A stretch of 64,000 bases of DNA. Source: RGIG8244 sp045592785 (GTDB lineage Bacteria > Verrucomicrobiota > Lentisphaeria > Victivallales > UBA1829). Below, in pieces: positions 1-8,798 of the stretch; position 1 is the first letter of the stretch; each line of letters starts with the position of its first letter. The stretch is taken from the NCBI GenBank assembly GCA_045592785.1, contig JAZNVL010000010.1, positions 49,905 to 113,904 on the forward strand, in the 5' to 3' direction. The notes under the pieces are model-generated. The model did not search any database. It was not told the origin of the DNA and saw only the letters and a program-made list of their open reading frames with translations. The position numbers and the translations under genes were made by a program.

Positions 1-348
1 AAGGCGTTCCGCAAGACAAATCCCGGCCGCCGACTGGTGATCGCATTCCAGCCCCACCGTTACGCACGGCTGGAACGGTATTTCCACGAATTTGCACAGG
101 AATTGAAAGGTGCGGACCGCTGTTACATACTCCCCGTTTTCGCCGCGTGGACGGGAAAAGGCAGGTATACATCCGACGATCTGGCGGAAGCGGCAGGCGC
201 GCTCTCTCTCCACGGGACATTTGAAGAAATGGCGGGAACGATCTGCGCCGATCTCCGGAACAATGATTTACTTTGTATTATCGGTGCAGGTGACGGCAAA
301 GAGCTGATCCCGCATTGTTTGTCTTTAACTCAAAATAAGGATTTATGA
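1..348 (+). CDS. murC: UDP-N-acetylmuramate--L-alanine ligase, C-terminal fragment (5' end outside window)
   Basis: This frame is open from base 1 and ends with TGA at 346-348, so only about the last 115 residues are present. MurC adds L-alanine to UDP-MurNAc in the cytoplasm, the first step of peptidoglycan stem-peptide synthesis. The fragment carries the Mur-ligase C-terminal domain: FQPHRYARL near its start is the family motif (usually FQPHRYSRT), followed by a predicted alternating beta/alpha region and a glycine-containing IIGAGDGKEL segment near the C-terminus, where MurC proteins have a similar GAGDI motif. The call rests mainly on FQPHRY plus this terminal motif. No neighbouring mur gene is visible downstream, so whether it ends a cell-wall operon cannot be seen. 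The stop closely precedes the next gene. Confidence 0.85.
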   Translation, partial: KAFRKTNPGRRLVIAFQPHRYARLERYFHEFAQELKGADRCYILPVFAAWTGKGRYTSDDLAEAAGALSLHGTFEEMAGTICADLRNNDLLCIIGAGDGKELIPHCLSLTQNKDL

Positions 349-350
349 TC

Positions 351-2375
351 ATGAACGAACGTTATCCGAGTTATCCTCTGATCACTCACGACCCCTATTT
401 CTCCATCTGGTCTCCCGCGGATCACCCCGGAACCACCGATACGGTCCACTGGACCGGGAAACCCAATCACATGTTCTGCCATGCGTTTGTCGATGACAAA
501 CACCTTGTCCTTCTGGGCAGCAACTGGGGCCATCCGGAATCGGTCGCCAATCTGGTCTCCCGCGAAGTACTGCCCACCCGGACGATCTACACGTTCGAAG
601 AATGTGGTGTCCGCCTGACCATGACCTTCCTCACCCCTGCCCTGCTGGATGATCTGGATCTGGTCAGCCGTCCTCTCACCTATATCACATTCGATTCCGA
701 ATCCATTGACGGCAAAGAACATGACGTCAAGATCATTTTCTCCATCATGGCACATTGCGCCGTGGATAACATCAATCAGCGTGTCACATGGAGTTCCACC
801 CGGATCTCCGGGATGGACATCCATTCCTGCGGTTCCTGCGATCAGGATATTCTGAACGGTTCCGGTGACGACCTGCGGATCGACTGGGGCTATCTCTGCC
901 TTGTCGTTCCCACCCGGGAAAAGATGATCTCCTATGCCGGGAACACGGCGGAAGCAGTCAAACGTTTCATCAGCAGAGATTTTGATATCCAGCCCACGGA
1001 ACTGGTATTCCAGGGCAAAGCATATCATGGGAAATATGTACCCGGCTTAAACTGTCTTGCGGAACGGAAAGTCGTACCCGGCAAAACGGATACGGTCCGC
1101 ATCATGGTGGCGTATAACGACATCAAAAGTATTGAGTTCCTGGGACGCCGTCTGAGCGGATACTGGACGTTGAACTGTCCCTCCTTTGTGGAAATGCTCA
1201 AACGCGCCGATGCGGAATACGATGCGATCCGTGAAAAATGTATTGCGTTCGACACCATGCTCATGACCGATGCCGAAAATTACGGCGGCAAAGAATACGC
1301 GGCGATCCTCGCCCCGGCTTACCGTCAGTGTATCGCCGCACACAAGATCGTTGCGGATATCGACGGCACACCGCTCTTCTTCTCAAAAGAAAACTTCTCC
1401 AACGGCTGCATCTGCACCGTGGACGTGACCTATCCTTCTCTGCCGCTGTTCTTCATGATGCAGCCGGCATTGGCACTGGGTATGGTGCTGCCCATCATGA
1501 CATACGCGGAATCCCACCTGTGGCAATTCCCCTACGCGCCCCATGACCTGGGGACATATCCTCTCGCCAACGGACAGGTCTACTGCATGGGTCCCCAGCA
1601 TGACGACGGCAGACGTATGCCCGTGGAAGAATGTGGAAACATGCTTCTCATTGCGGCGACTGTGGCGATCCTCAACGGCAATACGGAACTCTTCACCAGC
1701 CACAAAGCAACATTCAAAAAATGGCTGGAATACCTGCTCCAATACGGTGCCGATCCGGCAGATCAGCTGTGTACCGATGACTTCGCCGGACATCTGGCGC
1801 ACAATGCAAACCTCGCCATCAAAGCCATCCTCGGGATCGCCGCTTACGGAAAACTCTGCGGTATCACCGGGGACAAAGATAACGAAAAGGTTTACATCGA
1901 AAAAGCAAAAGAATTCGCCGCTCTCTGGCTCAAAAATGCCGATGACGGCGATCATTACCGTCTCGCTTTCGACCAGCCCGGATCATGGAGCCAGAAATAC
2001 AATCTGGTCTGGGACCGTCTGCTGGACCTCAACATCTTCCCCGCATCCGTGGCGGAAAAGGAAATGGCGTACTACAAGAAAGTGCAGAACGAATTCGGTC
2101 TGCCCCTGGATTCCAGAAAGGATTACACAAAAATCGACTGGATCCTCTGGACGTCCATCCTCACGGACAACAAAGACGATTTCCGGGATCTCATCAAGCC
2201 GGTATACCATTGGCTGGAAAAAACCGTCGACCGGGTCCCCATGGGCGACTGGTATCAGACGAACGGAAATGGCGAACACTTCTACTTCCAGGCACGTTCT
2301 GTGGTGGGCGGACTCTTCATCCCCCTCATGGCAGATCCTGAACTCAGAAAGAAATATCTTGCGCGTTGCAAGTAA
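351..2375 (+). CDS. glutaminase A family protein (DUF4964/5127/4965/1793 architecture)
   Basis: A 674-residue protein resembling fungal/Bacteroides glutaminase GtaA-type proteins. The N-terminus has the typical PLITHDPYFSIWS opening, followed by a beta-sandwich region (about residues 1-300) and an alpha/alpha-barrel-like region (about 300-674) with HDLGTYP and WLEYLL-type segments. I chose ATG 351 because the AAGGA at 337-341 is 9 nt upstream; an ATG at 345 overlaps the murC stop but is too close to that site. No signal peptide is visible, which is unusual because many homologues are exported. The biochemical substrate is uncertain: the glutaminase name comes from family annotation, and the fold is also found in glycosidase-like enzymes. 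A strong terminator follows. Confidence 0.8.
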   Translation: MNERYPSYPLITHDPYFSIWSPADHPGTTDTVHWTGKPNHMFCHAFVDDKHLVLLGSNWGHPESVANLVSREVLPTRTIYTFEECGVRLTMTFLTPALLDDLDLVSRPLTYITFDSESIDGKEHDVKIIFSIMAHCAVDNINQRVTWSSTRISGMDIHSCGSCDQDILNGSGDDLRIDWGYLCLVVPTREKMISYAGNTAEAVKRFISRDFDIQPTELVFQGKAYHGKYVPGLNCLAERKVVPGKTDTVRIMVAYNDIKSIEFLGRRLSGYWTLNCPSFVEMLKRADAEYDAIREKCIAFDTMLMTDAENYGGKEYAAILAPAYRQCIAAHKIVADIDGTPLFFSKENFSNGCICTVDVTYPSLPLFFMMQPALALGMVLPIMTYAESHLWQFPYAPHDLGTYPLANGQVYCMGPQHDDGRRMPVEECGNMLLIAATVAILNGNTELFTSHKATFKKWLEYLLQYGADPADQLCTDDFAGHLAHNANLAIKAILGIAAYGKLCGITGDKDNEKVYIEKAKEFAALWLKNADDGDHYRLAFDQPGSWSQKYNLVWDRLLDLNIFPASVAEKEMAYYKKVQNEFGLPLDSRKDYTKIDWILWTSILTDNKDDFRDLIKPVYHWLEKTVDRVPMGDWYQTNGNGEHFYFQARSVVGGLFIPLMADPELRKKYLARCK

Positions 2376-2399
2376 GTGAATTTGGCGATTTTCACGCAG

Positions 2400-2439
2400 A
2401 GTCCGCTCCGGGTGTTCCGGGGCGGACTTATTTTTTCTT
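2400..2439 (+). terminator. intrinsic terminator after the glutaminase-like gene
   Basis: An 11-bp stem (2400-2410 with 2418-2428, one G-T wobble) encloses a 7-nt loop and is followed by a T-rich run to 2439. Its right arm runs into the stop codon of the convergent transporter gene. Confidence 0.85.
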
Positions 2440-3693
2440 ATTGAAAACCTTCTCTGCGTGTGCAAGGAAGTACGGCTGGTGCATGATCCGGTAGTAGATA
2501 TACATGGTGATCGGGATCATCAGGAACATACAGATCCCCGAAATGATGTATGTGTATTTCGTCCCGAACGTGAACACGATCCAGCCGGAAATCACCGTGG
2601 ACAGCATATTGCCGCTGTTGGAAAACGTGGCGGACCAGCCGAATACCGCACCGCGTTTCCGGGGCGGAGTCGCCGCCGCCAGGGTTTTCAGATTCAATGG
2701 TGCAAGCCCGCTCCCCACAAGTGAGGCAAACGCAGAGAAAAGACCGAAGACAAACAGACTGTCCGCAACCCCGCGGATGATCAGACAAAGTCCGATCACA
2801 GAAAGTACAGGAATGATAAGGTATTTCGGCTTTACATGGTCCGCCAGATACCCGAAGATCAGCCCGGAGAACAATGCACACACCGAAGAAATGGAACAGA
2901 TGATCCCCGTCCAGTATGCCGGACGGCTGGTGGTATCAATGAGTTCGATCATCATGGCAACATAAGGAACGGAAAGATATCCGACGAGACTGGAGAGGGA
3001 ATACAGCAGCAGCATGAGCCATACGCCGATGGTGAACTGGGGCATCGGAGATTTCCGGTAATTGCGGATCTTTTTCACATACGCCGATTCCCCCTGCACA
3101 CGGACGATCTTCTTTTCTTTCATGAACAGACAGAAGATGCCGGAAAGAACGTAAAGAACACCGCAGGCAACAAACGTGAAGGTGTACCCGTAGAAGTCAA
3201 CAAAGAATCCGCCCACCATGTTCCCCACCAGCGAACCGGCACATACCGCCGCCGTGAGCGATCCCTGGGCGAACCCCTGCTTGTCATCCGGAGTCCCTTT
3301 GGCAAGCAGGATGTGACAGGCGGCAGTGGTCCCCGCCAGAGCAGCCGTGACCAACCGGAGCGTGATCAGCTGCCAGGGTGCCGTTACAAACGCCATCATG
3401 GGGAAGAAGATGGCGGTGACAAAAGACCCGCGCAGGAGCATGATCTTGACACCGAACCGGTCGGAGAGACTGCCCCACAGGGGACAGAATACGGCGTACC
3501 CCAGCACGCCGAAGAAGTTGAACATGGAGACATAGATCCCCCGTTCATTTTCCGATTCGATCCCCAGGTGATCCTGGAAGAACAGCGGGATAAAAGTCAT
3601 AGCGGCGGCGAAACCTGCGAGGACGAAGAATTGGGAGATCCAGGCGAGAACGAGATTCCGTTTCCAGTAGGGGAATTCCTGATTGGGCTCCAT
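2428..3693 (-). CDS. major facilitator superfamily transporter
   Basis: A 421-residue integral membrane protein with about 12 hydrophobic helices in the MFS arrangement. The loop after helix 2 holds GSLSDRFGVK, matching the MFS signature GxxxDRxGR/K, and the second half repeats it as FGYLADHVKPK, which supports the two-fold internal repeat. A central cytoplasmic loop with KEKKIVRVQ separates the halves. The start at 3693 has AAGGAAAG upstream. It is transcribed alone from a well-formed minus-strand promoter. The substrate cannot be read from sequence; sugar or nucleoside import and drug export are all possible. It converges on the glutaminase-like gene. Confidence 0.85.
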   Translation of the reverse strand: MEPNQEFPYWKRNLVLAWISQFFVLAGFAAAMTFIPLFFQDHLGIESENERGIYVSMFNFFGVLGYAVFCPLWGSLSDRFGVKIMLLRGSFVTAIFFPMMAFVTAPWQLITLRLVTAALAGTTAACHILLAKGTPDDKQGFAQGSLTAAVCAGSLVGNMVGGFFVDFYGYTFTFVACGVLYVLSGIFCLFMKEKKIVRVQGESAYVKKIRNYRKSPMPQFTIGVWLMLLLYSLSSLVGYLSVPYVAMMIELIDTTSRPAYWTGIICSISSVCALFSGLIFGYLADHVKPKYLIIPVLSVIGLCLIIRGVADSLFVFGLFSAFASLVGSGLAPLNLKTLAAATPPRKRGAVFGWSATFSNSGNMLSTVISGWIVFTFGTKYTYIISGICMFLMIPITMYIYYRIMHQPYFLAHAEKVFNKKK

Positions 3694-3731
3694 GAGTAAA
3701 CACTTTCCTTGATTTTCGGGGGTATGTTTTT

Positions 3732-3760
3732 AATATACATTCTCTGTGATATTATTGCAA
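3732..3760 (-). promoter_or_regulatory. sigma70-type promoter of the MFS gene
   Basis: Read on the minus strand, TTGCAA (3755-3760) and TATATT (3732-3737) are separated by 17 bp, about 40 bp ahead of the start codon. It is back to back with the birA promoter. Confidence 0.7.
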
Positions 3761-3790
3761 ATGAAATGCCAAAAGTTTTTCATTTTTTCC

Positions 3791-3818
3791 TTGCAATTTC
3801 CCGGTTTTGTGCTATATT
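3791..3818 (+). promoter_or_regulatory. promoter of the birA-oad operon
   Basis: TTGCAA (3791-3796), a 16-bp spacer ending in TGC, and TATATT (3813-3818). The extended TG element and hexamers match several other promoters in the window. The predicted transcript starts close to the birA ATG at 3842, so the 5' UTR is short. Confidence 0.7.
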
Positions 3819-3841
3819 ATGGACTCTATGGTGTATACAGA

Positions 3842-4585
3842 ATGACTACGGAAGATTATCTCTATCTTGAGCAGGTGGATTCCACCAATCAATATGTCCG
3901 CGATCACTTCGATGATTTGCCGGATGGCTGTCTCGTTGCCGCAAAAACACAAACCGCAGGACGGGGCAGACTGGGACGTCAATGGCTCTCTCCGCCGGAG
4001 GAAAACATTTACGCCACCTGGGTGATCAAACAGCTTACCGAACCCTACCTTGCCACCGCAGCCGGCTCTCTGGCTGTTCTGGAAACGTTACGGGAATACG
4101 CTCCCGACGTGACCTTTTTTCTGAAATGGCCCAATGATGTATATGCGGACCATGCGAAGATCTGCGGAATACTGACGGAAGGCGTTACGGGCACGGGGAA
4201 TACACTGAAAGGTGCGGCAGTCGGGATCGGGATCAATATCAACAGCAAAGCGGAAACCTTTGCCGGATTGCCCCCGGCGGCCTCCCTTGCCAGTCTGACC
4301 GGAAACGTTTTTTTCGTAAAAAATGTGATTTCCGCACTGGTAAAAAGGCTCTCTGCGTGCTATATTACTTATCTTTATGCTCCGGACGTACTTTTCACAC
4401 GCTGGAAGACAGAAAATCGTCTCATCGGCCGTGAACTGGAATTCCAGCCGGCATCAGGAGAACCGTTCCGTGCGGTGTTCCGTGATGTACTGCGGACCGG
4501 AGAAGCTCTTTTGGAAACGGAAACGGGCGTGCAGAGTTTTTCCTGCGGAGATGTCCGGATCCTGAAAGAATCGATACACATTTGA
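3842..4585 (+). CDS. birA: biotin--[acetyl-CoA-carboxylase/decarboxylase] ligase
   Basis: A 247-residue biotin protein ligase that activates biotin as biotinyl-AMP and attaches it to a lysine of carrier domains. The substrate-binding signature GRGRLGR follows a TQTAGRG stretch near residue 43, and FFLKWPNDVY holds the lysine-containing KWPND motif that contacts biotin. A small C-terminal SH3-like domain (about residues 200-247) includes GRELEFQPASG. There is no N-terminal helix-turn-helix, so this is a group I ligase with no repressor function. I chose ATG 3842 because the open frame upstream overlaps the promoter. It precedes oadG-oadA-oadB, whose OadA subunit needs biotinylation, so ligase and target are in one operon. 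A possible internal promoter for the oad genes lies near its 3' end. Confidence 0.95.
   Translation: MTTEDYLYLEQVDSTNQYVRDHFDDLPDGCLVAAKTQTAGRGRLGRQWLSPPEENIYATWVIKQLTEPYLATAAGSLAVLETLREYAPDVTFFLKWPNDVYADHAKICGILTEGVTGTGNTLKGAAVGIGININSKAETFAGLPPAASLASLTGNVFFVKNVISALVKRLSACYITYLYAPDVLFTRWKTENRLIGRELEFQPASGEPFRAVFRDVLRTGEALLETETGVQSFSCGDVRILKESIHI
4338..4366 (+). promoter_or_regulatory. possible internal promoter for oadGAB inside birA
   Basis: The element GTGCTATATTA, identical to the core of other promoters here, occurs at 4357-4367 within birA. A weak -35 (TGGTAA, 4338-4343) lies 17 bp upstream. It may raise oad expression above that of the ligase. It is also coding sequence, so chance is a serious alternative. 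Confidence 0.35.
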
Positions 4586-4624
4586 TTTCAAATACAAACC
4601 AACAAACGTAAAGGAAACCTTGCA

Positions 4625-4882
4625 ATGGGTCAACTGCTTCTGGATGGTGTGAAAGCCATGGTGCTGGGAATGGGCATGGTATATGTCTTCCTGGTCATCA
4701 TGATCCTTCTCATGAGCCTCATGTCAAAATTACTGGCGCCGTACTCCAACTTCCTGGTGAAACAGCAGCCGGTGAAAAAAGCGAAACCTGCCGCTGCCGC
4801 TTCAAAGGGTCTTTCTGCGGAAGACCGTATCCTGGCACAGGCTGCCATCGCTGCCGTGAAAATGCATCGCGGTGAAAAGTAA
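4625..4882 (+). CDS. oadG: oxaloacetate decarboxylase gamma subunit
   Basis: An 85-residue small membrane subunit of the sodium-translocating oxaloacetate decarboxylase. One transmembrane helix spans about residues 12-36 (VLGMGMVYVFLVIMILL), followed by a lysine/alanine-rich linker and a short cytoplasmic tail ending in KMHRGEK. In characterised systems OadG anchors OadA to OadB and its C-terminal region binds zinc; the classical His-rich tail is not present here apart from a single histidine. The order birA-G-A-B, close spacing and an AAAGGAAA ribosome site support co-expression. The length and single helix fit the family even though sequence conservation is weak. Confidence 0.85.
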   Translation: MGQLLLDGVKAMVLGMGMVYVFLVIMILLMSLMSKLLAPYSNFLVKQQPVKKAKPAAAASKGLSAEDRILAQAAIAAVKMHRGEK

Positions 4883-4928
4883 TTCGGAATCAACAAAAAA
4901 AACAACATAACATACAGGAAACTGCAAA

Positions 4929-6989
4929 ATGAAAAAAATCAAATTCATGGACTGCTCCTTCCGTGACGGCTTCCAGTCCTGCATCGGCGCCCGTGCCAAA
5001 ACCGAAGACTTTGCTCCCGCCCTCGAAGCAGCTGCCAAAGCCGGTATCAACCACATCGAAATCGGGGGCGGTGCCCGCTTCCAGAGCCTGTTCTTCTACA
5101 CGCAGGAAAACGCTTTCGAAGAAATGGATAAATGGCGTCAGATCCTCGGTCCCGATGTCAACCTGCAGACTCTTTCCCGCGGTGTCAACGTGGTGGGCCT
5201 CTCCTCCCAGTCTTCCGATATCATCGATCTCCATGCGAAACTTTTCAAGAAACACGGCATCACCCAGATCCGTAACTTTGACGCGCTCAACGACGTGCGT
5301 AACCTGGATGTCTCCGGGAAAGCCATCGCAAAACACGGCCTGAAACACCAGGTCGCCGTCACCATGATGGGGCTGGCTCCCGGACTGAACGAAGCATACG
5401 CGCACACTCCCAAGTTCTACATCGACCGTCTGACCGAAATCGTGGAAAGCGGGATCCCCTTTGACAGCGTTGCATTCAAAGATGCTTCCGGAACCTCCAC
5501 CCCCACCACGGTTTACGAAACGGTGAAAATGGCACGCAAACTTCTGGATGACAGATTCGGTGCCGGTGCAAAAGAAATCCAGTTCCACACCCATGATACT
5601 GCCGGCGGCGCCATCGCCTGTAACCTGGCAGCCATCCGCGGCGGTGCGGACATCATCGACCTGGCAATGGCACCCCTTTCCGGCGGTACCTGCGAAGCCG
5701 ACATCCTCTCCATGTATCATGTTCTGGACGGCGATCCGGACTACACGCTCGACATCGATCCGGAAAAGATCCTCAAGGTGGAAAACCTCTTCAAGAAGTG
5801 CATGAGCAAATACTTCATGCCTCCGGAATCTATGCAGGTCTCCCCTGAAATCGTGTTCAGCCCCATGCCCGGCGGCGCGCTCACTGCCAATACACAGATG
5901 ATGCGCGACAACAACTGCCTCGATAAATACGATGCTTGTATCGCTGAAATGCGCGAAGTCGTCGCTCGCGGCGGTTTCGGTACGTCCGTCACCCCCGTCT
6001 CCCAGTTCTACTTCCAGCAGGCATTCCGTAACGCGGTTCAGGGCAAGAACCCCGATGGTTCCTGGAAGATGGACCCCAAGGGCTACGGTCTGATGGTTCT
6101 GGGTTACTTCGGCAAGACTCCGGTCGCTCCCGATCCCGAACTGGTGAAATGGGCATCCGAACAGCTGGGCAAAGAACCCACGACGAAATCTGTGGTGGAA
6201 CTCAACGATGCCAATCCGAAACTGGGCATCAAATACAACACCGAACTTCTCGAAAAAGAAGGTCTGGAAGTCACCGAAGAAAATATCTTCATCGCAGCAA
6301 CATGCGGCGATAAAGGTATCGCATTCCTCAAGGGCGACCGTCCCATGGGTATCCGTTACGCTTCCGATGCTCCCGCAGCCAAGAAAGCCGATACTCCCGC
6401 AGCTTACACCGTCACCGTGGAAGGCAAGACCTTCAACGTGCAGGTGAAAGAAGGCGGCGTGATCACCGCTGACCTGAACAGCCAGGTCGTGGAAGGCGGC
6501 GCGAAAAAAGCGGCAGCAGCCACCGGCGCAGCCGAAGAAATCAAAGCTCCGATGCCGGGTACCATCATCCGCGTGGAAGTCAACGCCGGTGATACGGTGG
6601 AAGCCGGTCAGGTCGTCGCTGTGATCGAAGCCATGAAGATGGAAACCGAAATCAAGGCGGAAAAAGCCGGTGTGGTGAAAGACATCCTCGTTGGTGCGAA
6701 AGATGTTGTCACTGCCGGACAGGCGATCATCACCATTGCAGCAGCCGGCGGCGCAGCTCCGGCAGGTGCGGCAGGCGGAACCGAAGTTGCGGCTCCCATG
6801 CCCGGAACCATCATCCGCGTGGAAGTTGCGGAAGGCGATTCTGTGGAAGCCGATCAGGTCGTTGCAGTGATCGAAGCCATGAAGATGGAAACCGAGATCA
6901 AATCTCCGGCAGCGGGTACGGTCAAGAGCATCCTCGTGAATGCGAAGGATGTGGTCACCGCCGGACAGGCGATCATGACAATCGAATAA
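4929..6989 (+). CDS. oadA: oxaloacetate decarboxylase alpha subunit with two tandem biotinyl domains
   Basis: A 686-residue carboxyltransferase subunit that moves CO2 from oxaloacetate to biotin. The N-terminal TIM barrel shows the metal and catalytic residues: FRDGFQS with Asp13, the carboxylatable Lys184 in VAFKDASG, and His220/His222 in FHTHDT. A PYC/OADA conserved domain follows (about 290-480). The C-terminus then has two complete biotin-carrier domains instead of one, with biotin lysines Lys570 and Lys652 in two EAMKMETE motifs exactly 82 residues apart, joined by an Ala/Gly-rich linker. The two repeats are close in sequence (both contain PMPGTIIRVEV and KDVVTAGQAI), so the duplication is recent or homogenised. 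The oadG-oadB neighbours make oxaloacetate decarboxylase more likely than a pyruvate carboxylase part. Confidence 0.95.
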   Translation: MKKIKFMDCSFRDGFQSCIGARAKTEDFAPALEAAAKAGINHIEIGGGARFQSLFFYTQENAFEEMDKWRQILGPDVNLQTLSRGVNVVGLSSQSSDIIDLHAKLFKKHGITQIRNFDALNDVRNLDVSGKAIAKHGLKHQVAVTMMGLAPGLNEAYAHTPKFYIDRLTEIVESGIPFDSVAFKDASGTSTPTTVYETVKMARKLLDDRFGAGAKEIQFHTHDTAGGAIACNLAAIRGGADIIDLAMAPLSGGTCEADILSMYHVLDGDPDYTLDIDPEKILKVENLFKKCMSKYFMPPESMQVSPEIVFSPMPGGALTANTQMMRDNNCLDKYDACIAEMREVVARGGFGTSVTPVSQFYFQQAFRNAVQGKNPDGSWKMDPKGYGLMVLGYFGKTPVAPDPELVKWASEQLGKEPTTKSVVELNDANPKLGIKYNTELLEKEGLEVTEENIFIAATCGDKGIAFLKGDRPMGIRYASDAPAAKKADTPAAYTVTVEGKTFNVQVKEGGVITADLNSQVVEGGAKKAAAATGAAEEIKAPMPGTIIRVEVNAGDTVEAGQVVAVIEAMKMETEIKAEKAGVVKDILVGAKDVVTAGQAIITIAAAGGAAPAGAAGGTEVAAPMPGTIIRVEVAEGDSVEADQVVAVIEAMKMETEIKSPAAGTVKSILVNAKDVVTAGQAIMTIE

Positions 6990-7009
6990 GCATTTGAGGT
7001 AAGTTAACC

Positions 7010-8731
7010 ATGAAAATGTTCAAAATGATATTCAGTCTTGCGGCACTTTTCTGCGGACTTGCCCTTATGGCGCAGGAAACGCAGGATTGCCCCAAGGACT
7101 GCGCAGAGAAAGCGATCTCTGCCCCCGAATGTAAAAAGGATTGCGCAGCAAAAGAAGCTTGCGCTCCCGCCCTCCCCGCGAAGATCGACTGCATCAAAGG
7201 TGCCGTGAAATTTACCGGTGACATGAATCAGGACGAAGTCTTCCAGTGGTACGTCGGTCCCAAAGGGACACTGTTCCTGGTCTACGTCTGGGAAAAACCG
7301 GCTGTGGTCTACAACGTATCTTTTGCCAAAGGCAATAAACTTCATGACGGCTCCGAGATCATGAACATCAAGCCGGATGAAAGAAGCAAAGGCAAAGTGA
7401 AGATCGTGCAGGCGATGAGCGTGAAAGAAGTACGCAAGGGTCTTGTTGCGGCATCCCGCCTGGAAAAAGGCGACGTGATCGCGGAATTTGTTCCCCAGCT
7501 GCTGAACCACGATTCTCTGCGTGCCGGTTCCAAACCCGCGCCGCTCCCCGGATTCGGCGACTGTCTGAAAGGTCTCTGGGAATCCACCGGGATCTATGAC
7601 CTGATCCGTCAGACGACCACCGATTTCAAGAACACCTGGCTTCTGGGTCTCGGCCGTGTCATCATGATGCTTGTGGCACTGGTTCTGATCTACCTGGCAG
7701 TTGTGAAAGAATTTGAACCGCTTCTGCTGCTCCCCATCGGGTTCGGCGCACTGCTGGCGAACATTCCGCTTGCCGGTATTGCCAGCCCCGGCGGTATCCA
7801 GTGGATGATCTACAACGTTGGTATTGAATCCGGTGTATTCCCGCTGCTGATCTTCATGGGTGTGGGTGCGATGACCGACTTCGGTCCTCTGCTTGCGAAC
7901 CCGAAGACCGCGCTGCTTGGCGGTGCTGCCCAGTTCGGTATCTTCTTTGCACTGTTCGGCGCCCTGCTGCTGAACTTTGTGGGTATTGAATTCAATATGA
8001 AAGATGCGGCATCCATCGGGATCATCGGCGGTGCTGACGGCCCGACGTCCATCTTCCTGACCAGCCGTCTTTCTCCCTCTCTGCTGGGTGCGATCGCGGT
8101 TGCGGCATACTCCTACATGGCACTTGTGCCGATCATTCAGCCGCCCATCATGATGGCATTGACCACGGAAAAAGAACGTAAGATCCGCATGAGCCAGCTC
8201 CGTACGGTCTCCAAGATCGAAAAGATCTGCTTCCCGGTCCTCATCACTCTCATCTGCGCCTTCCTGCTCCCGGATGCGGCTCCGCTGATCGGTATGCTGA
8301 TGTTCGGCAACCTGATGAAAGAATGCGGTGTTGTTGACCGTTTGAGCGATACCGCCCAGAATGCGTTGATCAACATCGTGACCATCTTCCTGGGTATCGC
8401 GGTGGGCTCCAAGCTCTCTGCGGAACAGTTCCTCAGTGCCCAGACTGTGGGTATTCTGGTTCTGGGCTGCGTGGCATTCTGCGTGGGTACCGGTGCCGGC
8501 GTGATCTTCGCCAAGATCATGAACAAATGTTCCAAGACTCCGATCAATCCTCTGATCGGTGCCGCGGGTGTTTCCGCCGTTCCGATGGCTGCCCGCGTGG
8601 TGAACAAAGTCGGTCTTTCCTGCGACAGCCAGAACTTCCTGCTCATGCACGCCATGGGTCCCAACGTTGCCGGCGTGATCGGCTCCGCTGTGGCAGCAGG
8701 TGTTCTGCTGAAACTCTGCGGCGGACTCTGA
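7010..8731 (+). CDS. oadB: oxaloacetate decarboxylase beta subunit (sodium pump) with an exported N-terminal extension
   Basis: A 573-residue integral membrane subunit that decarboxylates carboxybiotin and exports Na+. The functional residues are intact: Asp343 in GGADGPT, and Asn513, Gly517, Ser522 and Arg529 in the NPLIGAAGVSAVPMAAR segment. They match Asp203, Asn373, Gly377, Ser382 and Arg389 of the Klebsiella protein with a constant offset of 140. The extra ~140 N-terminal residues begin with a signal-peptide-like stretch (MKMFKMIFSLAALFCGLALMA), continue with a six-cysteine segment (CPKDC...CKKDC...C...C), then a soluble beta-rich region before the first pump helix near residue 215. Such an extension is not part of the classical subunit. 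A strong terminator ends the operon. Confidence 0.93.
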   Translation: MKMFKMIFSLAALFCGLALMAQETQDCPKDCAEKAISAPECKKDCAAKEACAPALPAKIDCIKGAVKFTGDMNQDEVFQWYVGPKGTLFLVYVWEKPAVVYNVSFAKGNKLHDGSEIMNIKPDERSKGKVKIVQAMSVKEVRKGLVAASRLEKGDVIAEFVPQLLNHDSLRAGSKPAPLPGFGDCLKGLWESTGIYDLIRQTTTDFKNTWLLGLGRVIMMLVALVLIYLAVVKEFEPLLLLPIGFGALLANIPLAGIASPGGIQWMIYNVGIESGVFPLLIFMGVGAMTDFGPLLANPKTALLGGAAQFGIFFALFGALLLNFVGIEFNMKDAASIGIIGGADGPTSIFLTSRLSPSLLGAIAVAAYSYMALVPIIQPPIMMALTTEKERKIRMSQLRTVSKIEKICFPVLITLICAFLLPDAAPLIGMLMFGNLMKECGVVDRLSDTAQNALINIVTIFLGIAVGSKLSAEQFLSAQTVGILVLGCVAFCVGTGAGVIFAKIMNKCSKTPINPLIGAAGVSAVPMAARVVNKVGLSCDSQNFLLMHAMGPNVAGVIGSAVAAGVLLKLCGGL

Positions 8732-8748
8732 TCTTCCTGTAATGATCC

Positions 8749-8786
8749 GGCAGGATCTGTTTCACACAGATCCTGCCTTTTTTTTT
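8749..8786 (+). terminator. intrinsic terminator of the oad operon
   Basis: A perfect 12-bp stem (8749-8760 with 8766-8777), a 5-nt loop and a run of nine T residues. It ends 12 nt before the truA start codon. Confidence 0.95.
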
Positions 8787-8798
8787 GGAAACACAACT

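Noticed and set aside
3746..3841. Earlier start for birA giving 32 extra residues
   Set aside because: The extra codons overlap the birA promoter, and the protein family begins near the ATG at 3842.
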